From Armillaria gallica (Eukaryota > Basidiomycota > Agaricomycetes > Agaricales > Physalacriaceae), in NCBI GenBank assembly GCA_037576215.1, contig JBANDB010000014.1:1178001-1242000 (forward strand): a stretch of DNA of 64,000 nt. The letters are read 5' to 3'. Below the pieces are notes generated by a model. It searched no databases. It was not told where the DNA came from and was given only the letters and a program-made list of their open reading frames with translations. Position numbers and translations under genes: made by a program. Within the stretch, counting starts at the first letter, position 1, and the number at the start of each line of letters is the position of its first letter. Shown here in pieces: positions 51,745 to 61,936 of this stretch.

Positions 51745-52360
51745 TCAGAACCCCATCTCTTCGTCCACCAGGCGGCGAAATCTGCTTGGATCTTGAGATG
51801 GGAATTTGACGATGGCTGATCTATCAAATGTTTCGATAGTGTGGGCAAGATCCCTGGAAAGTGTTGAGATATGAGCACGGAATGGCAAGCGGACATGGCT
51901 CACGACACGGTTGAAGATCTCAAATGCCCCAACTCTTCCAAGGCTGCCGCCAGCTCCTCTTGGTGATTGTCGAGCAAGGTCGGATTGGGAACGACGATGA
52001 GGGGCTTGCCGAGCCGAAGGACATCGAGAATCGTTCCCGAGCCTGTCTGCTGTCACTGCAAACTCCTACAGGCCACGGTCAAACACACACACCTGCATGG
52101 CTGATAACCATATCTGCTCGTTCATAGTCTGCCTCTAACGACGGCTTGAATTTGTACATTTCAATGGTGACATGTTGTTGCTGGATATTCAGGGTTTCTC
52201 CGTTCTGTATCGTATGAGCGCGGGCAAAGTCTGAGTTTCCACATTGAATAGCGATGGTAGTGTATCCAGCTTGGCTGAGGGCAGCAAGGATGCGGTCCGA
52301 CAGTGCCGCCTGAACCAGCGCGTCAAAGCGGGTCGAGCCCACAGTGACGAAGACAAGCAT
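51745..52360 (-). CDS. ALG13: ALG13, UDP-GlcNAc transferase catalytic subunit
   Basis: With membrane partner Alg14 it adds the second GlcNAc to dolichol-PP-GlcNAc on the cytosolic ER face. The start is [20 protein letters not shown], then [31 protein letters not shown] and [20 protein letters not shown], followed by [11 protein letters not shown]: the GT28 C-terminal fold of Alg13. It ends [11 protein letters not shown] at 51745. Small size (about 170 residues) matches stand-alone Alg13. Alg14 is not in the window. Two introns of about 50-60 bases. Divergent from the P5C reductase gene, with 92 bases between the starts. Confidence 0.93.
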
Positions 52361-52452
52361 GACTCTGTCGATCAGCCCAAATTTAGAAGTTGTTCAAATT
52401 TTCTGTTTCTCTCCATTCAAGACGAACAGTTACAAGTACATTTTTCTTCCTC

Positions 52453-53654
52453 GATGGGCTATACTCTTTGTGTTTTAGGTGCATATGAACCTTCGTTTTT
52501 ATCAGTTGAGAACTGAACTACTATTTCCAGGATGCGGCACCATGGGCATCGCCATTCTGTCTGGCGTCGTCGACAGTCTCGACGTACATTCTCGCGTCCC
52601 AGCTGCGCTGCATAAATGGGAGTCACATACTCCGGGAACTATGACTCCTGTTGGATCTCCCGACGCATCTACCCCAACCCGATTTATCGCCTGTGTGAGC
52701 CAAACGAAAAGCGCTGCCAAACTCAGAACAGTATTCGACGGTCTTGGATCCATGGGTAAAAGTATCGAAGTTTTAGCCTCGCGGAATCTAGACGCCGTCA
52801 AGCAGTCCGACGTCGTTCTTCTTTGGTTAGCCAAACTATTTTGTATTGGAGTCCTTTTACTGACAGAAATAGCTGCAAGCCACAGCTTGCACATTCAATT
52901 CTCTCAGAGCCTGGACTCGGCGACGCCCTTGAAGGGAAACTCTTAATCAGTATTCTCGCCGGAGTCACCATATCGCAACTCACCAGCTGGGTTCATCCTC
53001 AAACAAGGGTCATCCGCGCTATGCCCAATACACCTTGCAAGGTGTGCATGGCCGAGACCTTCTATTCGTTCAAGAAAATTCTCATTATAATTAGATCCGC
53101 GAGGGCATGACGGTCGTGTCATCGATCTCTGCCTCTGATAATATGGAAGTGGATCATGCCATAATCCTTAAAATCTTCTCGTCCATTGGTCGATGTCGTT
53201 TCTTGGAAGAAAAACACTTTGATGCTTGTACAGCACTGTCAGGTTCGGGCCCTGCTTTTGCATGCATTTTTCTGGAGGCTATGGCGGACGGAGGCGTTAT
53301 GATGGGACTTCCTAGGGCGGAGGCATTAGAATTGGCCGCACAAAGTAGGTTTTAGCGGTCAGAATCTCCGTTATCTGAAACTGACGCGTTATTAGCACTA
53401 CAAGGGGCGGCCCGCATGGTGCTTCAGGCCGGAGCCCATCCTGCACAGATCAAAGATTCTGTTACGAGTGAGTATTATATATCTTGTCAGCTTCCATGCG
53501 ACCAGTTCTGAATCTTCAACCAACAGCTCCAGGTGGATGCACCATCGCCGGTCTGCTGGCATTGGAAGATGGGAGAGTCCGTTCAACAATAGCAAGAGGG
53601 ATTCAAATAGCAACCGAACGAGCTAGTGAACTCGGCCAACCGGCCAAGAAGTAG
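52453..53654 (+). CDS. PRO3: pyrroline-5-carboxylate reductase
   Basis: NAD(P)H-dependent last step of proline synthesis. A short first exon encodes MGYTLCVLG; after the intron follows CGTMGIAILSGVVDSL, completing the Rossmann motif GCGTMG. Further blocks: SDVVLLCCKPQLAHSIL, LISILAGVTISQL, VIRAMPNTPCKIREGMTVVS and the family signature FDACTALSGSGPAFACIFLE, then MADGGVMMGLPRAEALELAA and TTPGGCTIAGLLALEDGRVR. It ends SELGQPAKK with TAG at 53652-53654. Five introns. Length and motifs are normal. Confidence 0.94.
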
Positions 53655-54510
53655 TAGATGAGAACCTCGCTGAAGTCCGCGATCTATAATGGCTCAAAGG
53701 CACGGAGGAGCAGAAACTTTATCACCGAGATGATGCCGATGTATCTTGGTTGAAGGCTGCATACACGTTCGTCGGAATGTAGTTTGCCAACGTTGGAGTT
53801 ATTCAAACTATGAATGGAATTTTGCGAAAACATATTTCTGTCATTCTGGCTGATTTCTATCTTCGAAGGAATGCCTTCCTGTGCTAGCAGAAGCGTCACA
53901 CGAATAAGGTTCATCAGAAGGCGACGATGATGAGCTGGACGCGGGTGGCGGTGATGACTTAACAACATAAGCGTGTACGGATGTCAATCAGAGGATGATC
54001 CAAGCAGAGGCCAGCAGCGCAGGTTTTAAAATTAACTTGATAGACGAAGAAAGTCGAAAACGAACCGGATGCAATATATGTGAAGAATCTTCTCAGACTA
54101 TTCTTCAATCCGAACGAGGATACGAGCGAACGGTCACATTATGATTCTTGTTGTTTGCGGAGTTTTAGCGTACGCCCGACCTTAAGCTATATTAACGTGA
54201 AGTGGCAAAATGGGGTCGACAGTCGCGTACGGCGCACGGACATATACGAAGGAAGTATACTCCTTGAAGGCCGGTCATGGTTTGTACATGTTGCGCGCCT
54301 GTTAACAGAGAGACAGTAAATCGCGCAGCAACTGGGACGTGAATGTGGAAGTCGTGGAAAGCTGCAGCGAGACGTCGATAGACTCAGAATTTCATAGGAT
54401 CTTAAAGATATTCGCAAGGCGTGAGCACGGATAGAAAAATGTGTAAGTCTTTGTTCATGAAAGAAACAGTGTCTGCATAAACACTGGCTAATGGATCGAA
54501 GTAACACGCA
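53655..54510. other. intergenic region between P5C reductase and RPT3 genes
   Basis: About 0.85 kb with convergent genes on both sides. Two short protein-like frames occur (minus strand near 53835-53960, Ser/Pro-rich; plus strand near 53990-54150, about 50 codons starting MIQAEASSAGF), but neither has a family motif or clear splice support. No gene supported. Confidence 0.5.
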
Positions 54511-56105
54511 TCACCGGTCTAGTTGTTGATCAGTATAAGAAAGTCAATTGGGACAGGTCACTCACAGAATTCATGCGTTTCGTCGGATCTCTTGACAGTT
54601 TGCTATTAAACGGCGAATGATTATTGGGTTATAATGCATTATGAAAGGCGAACACACCTTCCATGCTTCCTCAAAATCAATGGGTAAAATGACATAACGA
54701 TTCTTCCGTACAGCTGAAAGCGGGTCTTCAGCGGGATCCTAAAGGAGGGAAAGCGCCATACCTTGTAAACCTGCAGCTTGCACGATTGATGATATCTCAG
54801 CAGAGGAAATTCGGTCCGGGCGAGAAACGTCTATTAAAGCGTATGAGCAGCGTTCCCGAGGAGAGAATGGGATCAATACGGACAGTCTTCTAAGTCAACG
54901 TCTGGACCCAGGTTCATCTTGCTGGTCACAGTCTGGAAGATAAGACGCTTTTCCCGCCTCGACGGTAGTGGGAACTCTATCTTACGGTCCAGACGACCTG
55001 GCCGTAATAGGGCAGGATCCAAAGTATCTGCACGGTTGGTGGCCATGATGACCTGAGGAAGATGTCAACCAGTCGCAATGGAGCGCCTCAATGCACAAAT
55101 ACCTTGACGTTGCTCCCTGGTCGAAGCCGTCCATTTGGTTCAAAAGCTCTAATAGGATACGCTGCACTTCACGATCTGCACCAGTCTGCGCGTCAAACCG
55201 CTTTGTAGCGATGGCATCGATTTCGTCGATAAAGATGATGGCTGGGGAGTTCTCGCGAGCTAGACGGAAGACATCGCGGACCATTCGAGGACCTTCACCC
55301 AGATATTTTTGCACAAACTCGCTCCCTACCACCCGGATGAAAGACGCTGTGGTGTGATGTGCGACGGCTTTGACTAGCATCGTCTTGCCGGTACCTGGGA
55401 ATAACAGTATTAAAAGAAGAGGTCACCTTTGGGCAACTATTCAGCGCACCTGGCGGACCGTACAGAAGAACTCCTCGAGGCGGGTCGATACCGATCTTCT
55501 TGTAAAGGTCAAAGTGTGTCAATGGCAATTCCACTGCCTCTCTGATCTCCTGCTTCTGCGCGTCCATTCCACCGACATCTTGATACGAAACATCCGGCTT
55601 CTCCTCCTTGCCCAGCATCGATATTGAAGAATCGGCTTCTGGAGGAAGGATGTCGACAAGGGCGTTGGAATGGCGGTGGAGAGCAACAGATGATGATGGC
55701 TTCAACAGTTCCCTGTCGAGAGTCGAGAGGATGCGAACAACATAATTTGAGCCCGTTGTTGAGCCTACGATGCCGGTGTGTTGGTCGATGGGTTCAAGGA
55801 ACTGGCCGATGACGAGGGGAACGGATTGTATACGTTTGACCTCTTCTTGGGCACGGATGAGCTCCCGCTTCAGATTGGCCTGTTCGTCTTTGATGTAGCT
55901 CTCCTGTATCTCCAAAAGTTCCAAATGTCGAGAAAGCTTCTTGTACTTTGTGTAGAGGTCCTCTTCTTGCAATTCTTGGTAGAGTGCCGTTTTCTCGGTC
56001 ACGACTGACTCGAAAGTAGGTTCCTGGTGAGTGCCGTCAGCTTTGAGATACAAAGACAAAGAGGATATGTACATGTTTCTGGAGCTCAATACCGATTTCA
56101 TCCAT
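54511..56105 (-). CDS. RPT3: 26S proteasome regulatory ATPase RPT3 (PSMC4)
   Basis: One of six AAA ATPases of the 19S base ring. Starts [11 protein letters not shown]; after the first intron [20 protein letters not shown]. The coiled coil [20 protein letters not shown] leads to [20 protein letters not shown] and [20 protein letters not shown], a region nearly invariant in Rpt3. AAA motifs: Walker [14 protein letters not shown], Walker [41 protein letters not shown]. The last exon supplies EFYR after two introns (stop 54511-54513). Introns split the gene at least seven times. Confidence 0.95.
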
Positions 56106-56242
56106 GATGGCGAACGAGTACGAAGGAAAAGTGCAGGTGACGCGGCCGCGTCTGACGCGTAATTGTTTATTTATTTACTTATTTATCTATCAAATGCCAA
56201 AATAATGTTTAAGTTGCAACTTGCTCACAACTTTCGTCCACA

Positions 56243-57073
56243 ATGGCCCATGTAGTACAGCCATTAGACCAGCCTTCAAACTACAAGGACTCACAGACAC
56301 GGGTGGATCGCCAAAAGCAAAATGACTTGCTTGCAAAGTCAACTACACTCTACGTATGCAAAATTTATCCTCCCTGCCTTGTTCTGGCTTTACCAATGAC
56401 AACAGATAGGTAACTTGAGTTTCTACACGACCGAAGAACAAATATACGAGCTATTTACCAAGTGCGCCAGTCCGGAGGATGGCGGTGGGATAAAGAGGAT
56501 CATCATGGGTCTTGATCGTAATACAAGGTATGTCCTCCACGGCAGCCAGTAGAATGCTTGACAGATGATTTCCCAGGACACCATGTGGATTCTGCTTCGT
56601 CGAATATTATACTCATGCGGAGGCTCTGGCCAGCATGCGATACGTCAGCGGTACCAAGCTAGATGAGCGCATCATTCGGTGTGACCTGGACCTGGGATAT
56701 AAAGAAGGGCGGCAATTTGGAAGGGGGAAAAGCGGTGGGCAGGTAAGAGATGAACATAGGCAAGACTATGATCCGGGTCGAGGAGGATGGGGAGCACAGG
56801 CGCAACGACTGGAGATAGAACGAAGGAGGCAGGTTGAGGAGAGATATGCTGATGCCCAGGATGGTCCCGGTGCAGTTGCTGGTGGAGGTGGTGATTGGAA
56901 GGAAGCGGAGCCAGTTGAAGGGAGACTCAAACGAGGCAGGTCCCCCGACGACGAAGAAGACAACGCAAGGACAGTAAGTGTCACGCTCCCTACTTTTACT
57001 GCATCGTTCTTATTATTACTGGCAGGGTCAGCGCTCTCGGTTGGATGAGGACCTCGAGGCAGAGCGAATGTAA
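56243..57073 (+). CDS. CBC2: nuclear cap-binding protein subunit 2 (CBC2/NCBP2)
   Basis: Binds the m7G cap of nuclear RNAs with the large subunit. It starts [20 protein letters not shown]. The RRM contains RNP2 [20 protein letters not shown] and RNP1 [17 protein letters not shown], with [16 protein letters not shown] after it. An Arg/Gly-rich C-terminal arm ([28 protein letters not shown]) is typical of CBC20. The tail is longer than in yeast and ends [12 protein letters not shown] (TAA 57071-57073) after an intron at about 56977-57026. Convergent with the RRM-like gene, 22 bases apart. Confidence 0.93.
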
Positions 57074-57095
57074 CGAAAGTTTATTGTATCCAATA

Positions 57096-57842
57096 TTAAT
57101 ACACAACATGGGCTCGATATGGTGCTCTCTGGACCGTCGGGTCACTGGAATTCTCTGTGATTACTCCTTGAATGTCCCGGACAAAACGGTGCGCATCCGA
57201 AGCTGTCGCAAAATGCACAAGAAAACGCGATACTCTTGAGAAACCTCCCTTGGGCCTAGGACATGATGAGAATACATGCAATTTCACAACTAGTTCGACT
57301 TACAGTGGTATCTGGGTGATAGGTTCAGGGCCAGAGTCTAAGGTGTAACCTCGAAGCATTCCTTGGAACATATGCACATCTGCCTTCCCGGGTGGGCCCT
57401 GCACAACCACAGCTGTGCCCATCCCATCACCATAACGGTAATCCTTATCGGGTATTGACAAAGATGCTTCTGCTTTGATAGTTATTCCAGATATTGTCGC
57501 GTCCTCCAAGACTCGTAGGTTGTCGCGCAGGAAATTTGGGAGCGACAATGTGAGGTAGACGTTCCCTGTACGCCGGTACCTATGCGTATATTGGATGGCA
57601 ACTATTAAGGATGAGAAAATGCAGTATGGGAGAAGGTAATAAAAGGCACCATTTGATACGCCTTGGACTCCGGTTCTCGTTATTAGCCTCCGTATATCAC
57701 CAGTGGTTACAGTGGAAGGTACACCGAAGAGACCTATATGTTTTGCGTGGAGTAAAGCTAGAAAATGGAATAAATTAGAATTTATCACGTAGCAAAGCGA
57801 AATTACCGTGCCATCTGCAGCCTGTCGTGCAACTTGACTCAT
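57096..57842 (-). CDS. RRM-like protein of unknown function
   Basis: The protein starts MSQVARQAADGT and, after an intron, continues GLFGVPSTVTTGDIRRLITR, VAIQYTHRYRRTGNVYLTLS and DATISGITIKAEAS. The C-terminal exon has SRFLVHFATASDAHRFVRDI. The GLFGVP (RNP2-like) and GNVYLTLS (RNP1-like) strands and the helix between fit a diverged RRM. The later FLVHFATASDAHRF could be part of a second one. There are no acidic or Arg/Ser tails. Role unknown, possibly mitochondrial or RNA-binding. Confidence 0.6.
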
Positions 57843-57972
57843 GGATGCCCTTGTATCTTGTCCAAGGTGGACGTTGAAAAACTTGGTGGCCGCCGGCTAT
57901 GTTGCCGCCTGAAGTGTGACACACGTCACACAGCTCTTGGTCCTTTCGCACTCAATCCACGTTTTATTAAAA

Positions 57973-58874
57973 ATGTCATCAAGAGGTGACTACCGTCGTC
58001 GGGATAGAAGCTGGGAGCGCGACTCAAGAGACAAAGACCGCTACTCGCGTAGCGGCCGTGGAGGCCGACGACGTTCCCCCAGCCCTCGCCGCGACCGGGA
58101 GAGATCACGAAGTCCTCGACGAGACAGAGACCGACGGCCAAGAAACGGTGACTATACCTTCTTCTTGATTCTCGTACAAAAATGGCTGACCAAGTTCCTC
58201 TAGATCATCGAGACTATGGACGTGATAGTAGGGAAGACACTCGAAGGGATAGAGAACGAGGAGACAGAGATAGAGACCACAGACCAAGGGATGGGCCACG
58301 CGACCGCGATGATGCAAAAGGTCGTGGTGAATCCTCCAAGCACGATGATTCTCGTCGTTCAGATAAGCCAAAGGAACCAGCGCAGAAGGATGTCGTTTCA
58401 AATGATACAGGCGAGTCTATCCTATGGCACTACGAGGTACTTATCGTTTACCACTTCAAGTAGAAGTCCGTATTCCTCCCACCACCAGACCAAATTTAGA
58501 TCCCGATGCTCCTGATGATGTTCAAGACGAAGCCATTGACGACCCAGACGAGGACGCCATGGTGGCCATGATGGGCCTTGGCGGATTCGGCTCGACCAAG
58601 GTAATCGTTGTCATGTAGGATTCGAGGCATCGTCTTCTGATATCTCAACAGGGAAAGCATGTCGATGGTAACCAGGAAGGTACTGCAAACGTCAAGAAGA
58701 CTCGGACATGGCGACAATATATGAACAGGTGAAGGATTTGTTGTTTTTCTACGATAAGACCTAACTTGATTTTTTTCTCTCTAGACGTGGCGGATTCAAC
58801 AGGTCGGATTCTCTATATCTTCGCGTGTTTACTGCTGACCTGAAGCTTACAGGCCGTTGGACAAGATCAAATAG
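57973..58874 (+). CDS. U4/U6.U5 tri-snRNP 27 kDa protein (SNRNP27)
   Basis: Splicing factor. The N-terminal half is an Arg/Ser/Asp-rich domain (RDRSWERDSRDKDRYSRSG, then RSRSPRRDRDRRPRN). The conserved C-terminal box reads EDAMVAMMGLGGFGSTKGKH, then TWRQYMNRRGGFNRPLDKIK, stopping at 58872-58874. An intron at 58411-58460 uses a GC donor (GCGAGT) and joins NDT to VEVRIPPTTRPNLDPDAP. Other introns are GT-AG. Human SNRNP27 ends with the same MNRRGGFNRPLD block. Confidence 0.92.
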
Positions 58875-59126
58875 ATGTCAATGCCATGGCTGCCCACTCT
58901 TCTTTTGGCGAGTGTTTCCTTTGTTTCCACCGAGCTGAATTGCTACGCCACCCGCTACTGTCGCAGTACTTTGAATCTGATGAATACAATTCAAAATACA
59001 CAATGGTACATATATTGATGTGGATGATCATGAAAACATTATAACGTAGAACGATAAGAAAAACGCTTTCAATCAGGTCAAAGAAAAGACAACAATGGGT
59101 ACTCTAGCGAGACTAATCTAGGGTGC

Positions 59127-59637
59127 TCAGAATCCATGCACCTTGATGGTAGACTTCTCGATACCATTGTCGATGAGGAAGTTGGAGATCTTGGCACGCT
59201 GATCACCTTGCAGCTGAATGACTTGGCCCATCTTTTCGTCTTCGACGAGGGTGCCGTTGCAAGCAAACTCCTGGAATGAATGTCAATGACTGGTCGAGAA
59301 AAGATATGAAGTCGAGTTGGACATCGTCACTCACCTTCTTGAAGGCTTTGAGAAGTTTCTTCGAGTCGTATTCTGTAGCGATCAGAAACGATTAGAGGTG
59401 ATGATGATAGATTCGATAAACGACTCACGCTTGGGCAGGCCTTGCAAAGTGGTCAGCGTCTTCCTTCCATTTCTCTGCTGAATACGAATGTGGATGTAAT
59501 CTGCCTGAGATCCAACGTCTTGGTTGTCTCCAAGAGGGTCACCCTCGTCAGCGAAGGGATCTAGAAGCCGCCGTGAGTCGATGGTCGCCAAGAAAGAGAG
59601 CCTACTGACCGAAAGTGTTTAGGTTCTGCACGCTCAT
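59127..59637 (-). CDS. SUI1: translation initiation factor eIF1 (SUI1)
   Basis: Scanning fidelity factor on the 40S subunit. About 113 residues: MSVQNLNTFDPFADEGDPLG, YIHIRIQQRNGRKTLTTLQG, YDSKKLLKAFKKEFACNGTL, VEDEKMGQVIQLQGDQRAKI, FLIDNGIEKSTIKVHGF. The start codon sits in TCGC-ATG-A, with C at -3: a poor context, as eIF1 genes of many eukaryotes have for autoregulation. Four short introns. TGA at 59127-59129. Confidence 0.96.
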
Positions 59638-59770
59638 GCGATGGTCAGAAGAAATACAAGGGAGAAGACTGAGTGGGGTGGGATTAAGAAGGTAAGAGTC
59701 GATTAAGAGTCACCAACCCTTGCGGAGCTTCAAGGCTATGTATTAGTCAGCATCCTTGTTTACTTCCGTC

Positions 59771-60354
59771 ATGGCCGAAGGCTCGCTCAAAGAAAGCGTC
59801 CGCCTACATTCCCTCATCACCCTGCAGCAGAGGTAAATACAGTCATTTTATATCTTGTCATTATTTTAACAGTCTTTACAGCAAAAAAACTCAAGCAAGA
59901 TTGGGTCGTCAAAGCCAAAATTAAAAGTAAATGGAAGGCAGAAAAACGCAAAATGGCGGCTCCCAGTGTAGGAGACGATAAGGATATGCAGGATGTTGAT
60001 TCGGACAGTAGTGCACCTAGCAATACCCAAGAGGATTCAACGGAAGACCAACAACCTTCTCCCGTACCACCTCCTCCACGTACAAAATCTATCGCTCAAA
60101 AAGCTACTGTTCCCGAGCAAACGACATCCTCACAACCTCCAATATCCGTCCGTGAAATGAAGCGGAACGCATACTCCAAGTCGTCTTTGCATAGCTATAA
60201 AGCCGACCCATTCAACAAGAGAAAGAGCGGCAGTGTACGGGGACAGTCTTTCAAAGGGGATCGTGATAGGAATGGAGACAGAGGCAAAGGTCAGCCGAAT
60301 ATGAAGCTGCGTATGAATGCGATGCTGGAGAAAATCAAGAGAGATTTGGTCTGA
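59771..60354 (+). CDS. basic conserved-looking small protein, possibly nucleolar
   Basis: Two exons. It starts MAEGSLKESVRLHSLITLQQ, then VFTAKKLKQDWVVKAKIKSK with WKAEKRKM (strongly basic helix). An acidic/Ser stretch, PPPPRTKSIAQK, REMKRNAYSKSSLHSYKADP and the C-terminal GQPNMKLRMNAMLEKIKRDL follow, ending at 60352-60354. The alternation of basic helices and the C-terminal GQP-M-x-RM-x-x-ML-x-KI pattern suggest an rRNA-processing factor, but I do not recognise the family. Divergent from eIF1 by 133 bases. Confidence 0.55.
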
Positions 60355-60381
60355 TTATACCCGCCCATATGTATATTGCAC

Positions 60382-61493
60382 TTATGCAACGTTCTCTTTA
60401 CTCTCTGATTCCGTGTCTACCGCCATCGTATGGTCCTCTGACTGTGCATCTGGTGTGGCTTCCGCTTTAACAAATCTCTGGTCCAGACTTTGAATGAATG
60501 GCTGACTGTCGTTCTCTGCGACAGATGTCACTGACGATATGGCGGTAGGGTGGTCACTCATATGGCCGGGACTTGGATCATCCAATTCGTCAACTAGCCC
60601 GAGGGCCTTGGGTGCCAGCATTTCGGCCTGTCCAGCAGCGGCTGCACCGAGCGCCAGCGGTGAAGGGGCGGGCTGCGTGATTTTGATCGTCGAGCGTCAC
60701 TGTGCAAGAATGGGATAGGCGAAAACAGCGGCGTCGCTGGAACCGAGGATGTCCCTGATGGTACTCCGACGATGTTGAGCGGCACCTTGGTGTCAATTTC
60801 ATCGCCCGAAGATTTGGGGAAACTGTCCCATGTCGAGGTAACGAGAAGTGATTTCTCCATGGCGCGTAGATACTTGCCGACTGACTTGTAATGCCGCATT
60901 GGATTAAGACAGAGTTCGCAGACTCGTTGTATAGTGAATGGTGAATTCCTGTAAAAGATTAGAATGCTATCTTAAGCGGCAAAATAGAGGGAGCGCACTC
61001 GTCTATCTCGTCTAGTTCAGCGTAGATGTATTGCCGCATCTGTTCAGCTTGTTCCTTGTTCATGTAGCTGACAGGCGCTTGAACAGGAATGAGAATGTTC
61101 AGCTGGCGCACTGGAAATGGTGGCAGCTTCAGGCCACCATTCGACAAAGTCAAGGTGGAGATGCCGCTGGAGGAGGTGGCGGTTTTGCTTGCGAAAGAAA
61201 GAGGTCGATGTTCTAAATGGCTGACATTAACATGTAGGAGCCGTGGATAATATCTGACACTACCTCTTTGATTTTGAACTTGATTATATCTCGCAGTTTC
61301 GACCACTCGGTCCTATCGCATGTGAGCCCCAGTCAGACAACCACGAGAAATGGTACACACTGTACAATGTCAGTGGAAGCAATTGCTTGTAGGATATCAT
61401 CGTACTCTAGAGGAAAAGTGAGAGAAGGGCCCGGGAATATTTGGCAGGCAATGTACCTGGAAGCCACCGGAAGTCTGGGGGTAAATCAGCCAT
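60382..61493 (-). CDS. protein phosphatase 4 core regulatory subunit R2
   Basis: The spliced start is MADLPPDFRWLPEYDDILQA, then IASTDIVQ. The middle exon has LKLPPFPVRQLNILIPVQAP and EQAEQMRQYIYAELDEID. The PPP4R2 block is PFTIQRVCELCLNPMRHYKS, then VGKYLRAMEKSLLVTSTWD. The C-terminal region is low complexity with an acidic end (ESESKENVA, TAA at 60382-60384). PPP4R2 with PPP4C and PPP4R3 forms the nuclear PP4 holoenzyme in DNA-damage recovery. Five introns. Confidence 0.86.
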
Positions 61494-61936
61494 GATGTTG
61501 GGAAGAGACTCAGGGCAACGACGCGTCAGGCTGCCGGGCCGGCGACCCTATCCATGTCATCCATCTTCATTCGCGTGTTTCGACTCGTTGGGAATGGAAT
61601 GTGGACAATCCAAGTCTTTTCAGGGAGCATAATATGTACCGGGTATGTTTCCTGTCGCGGTAATACTACTAGTACATTTGTCGAAACCTCATGTCCTTAC
61701 TTATTCGTCTTTCAGACTCAGTATGCTTGGATATCTCGGCCGCGTTTGTCCCCGGCTTCCGGTTGAATTCAAAGAAGGACCCAAGGCTTCCATGTACGTT
61801 AATTATTTTCCCATCTTGTAGTCTTATGATCAACACACTTGACAGGCGGATTAGCTGAGACCGAGTTGCCGCCAACCACCCACCACCAACCTCCATTTGT
61901 GACAGGCTAGAAAGATTTTACGTGGTCTCCATCATC
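61494..61936. other. intergenic region upstream of the monooxygenase gene
   Basis: Between divergent PP4 R2 and monooxygenase genes. A few short frames only; no motif recognised. Likely the shared promoter region. Confidence 0.5.

Noticed and set aside
53990..54160. Plus-strand frame of about 50 codons starting MIQAEASSAGF with a Cys-x2-Cys
   Set aside because: No second Cys pair, no splice partner and no similarity recognised; likely chance.
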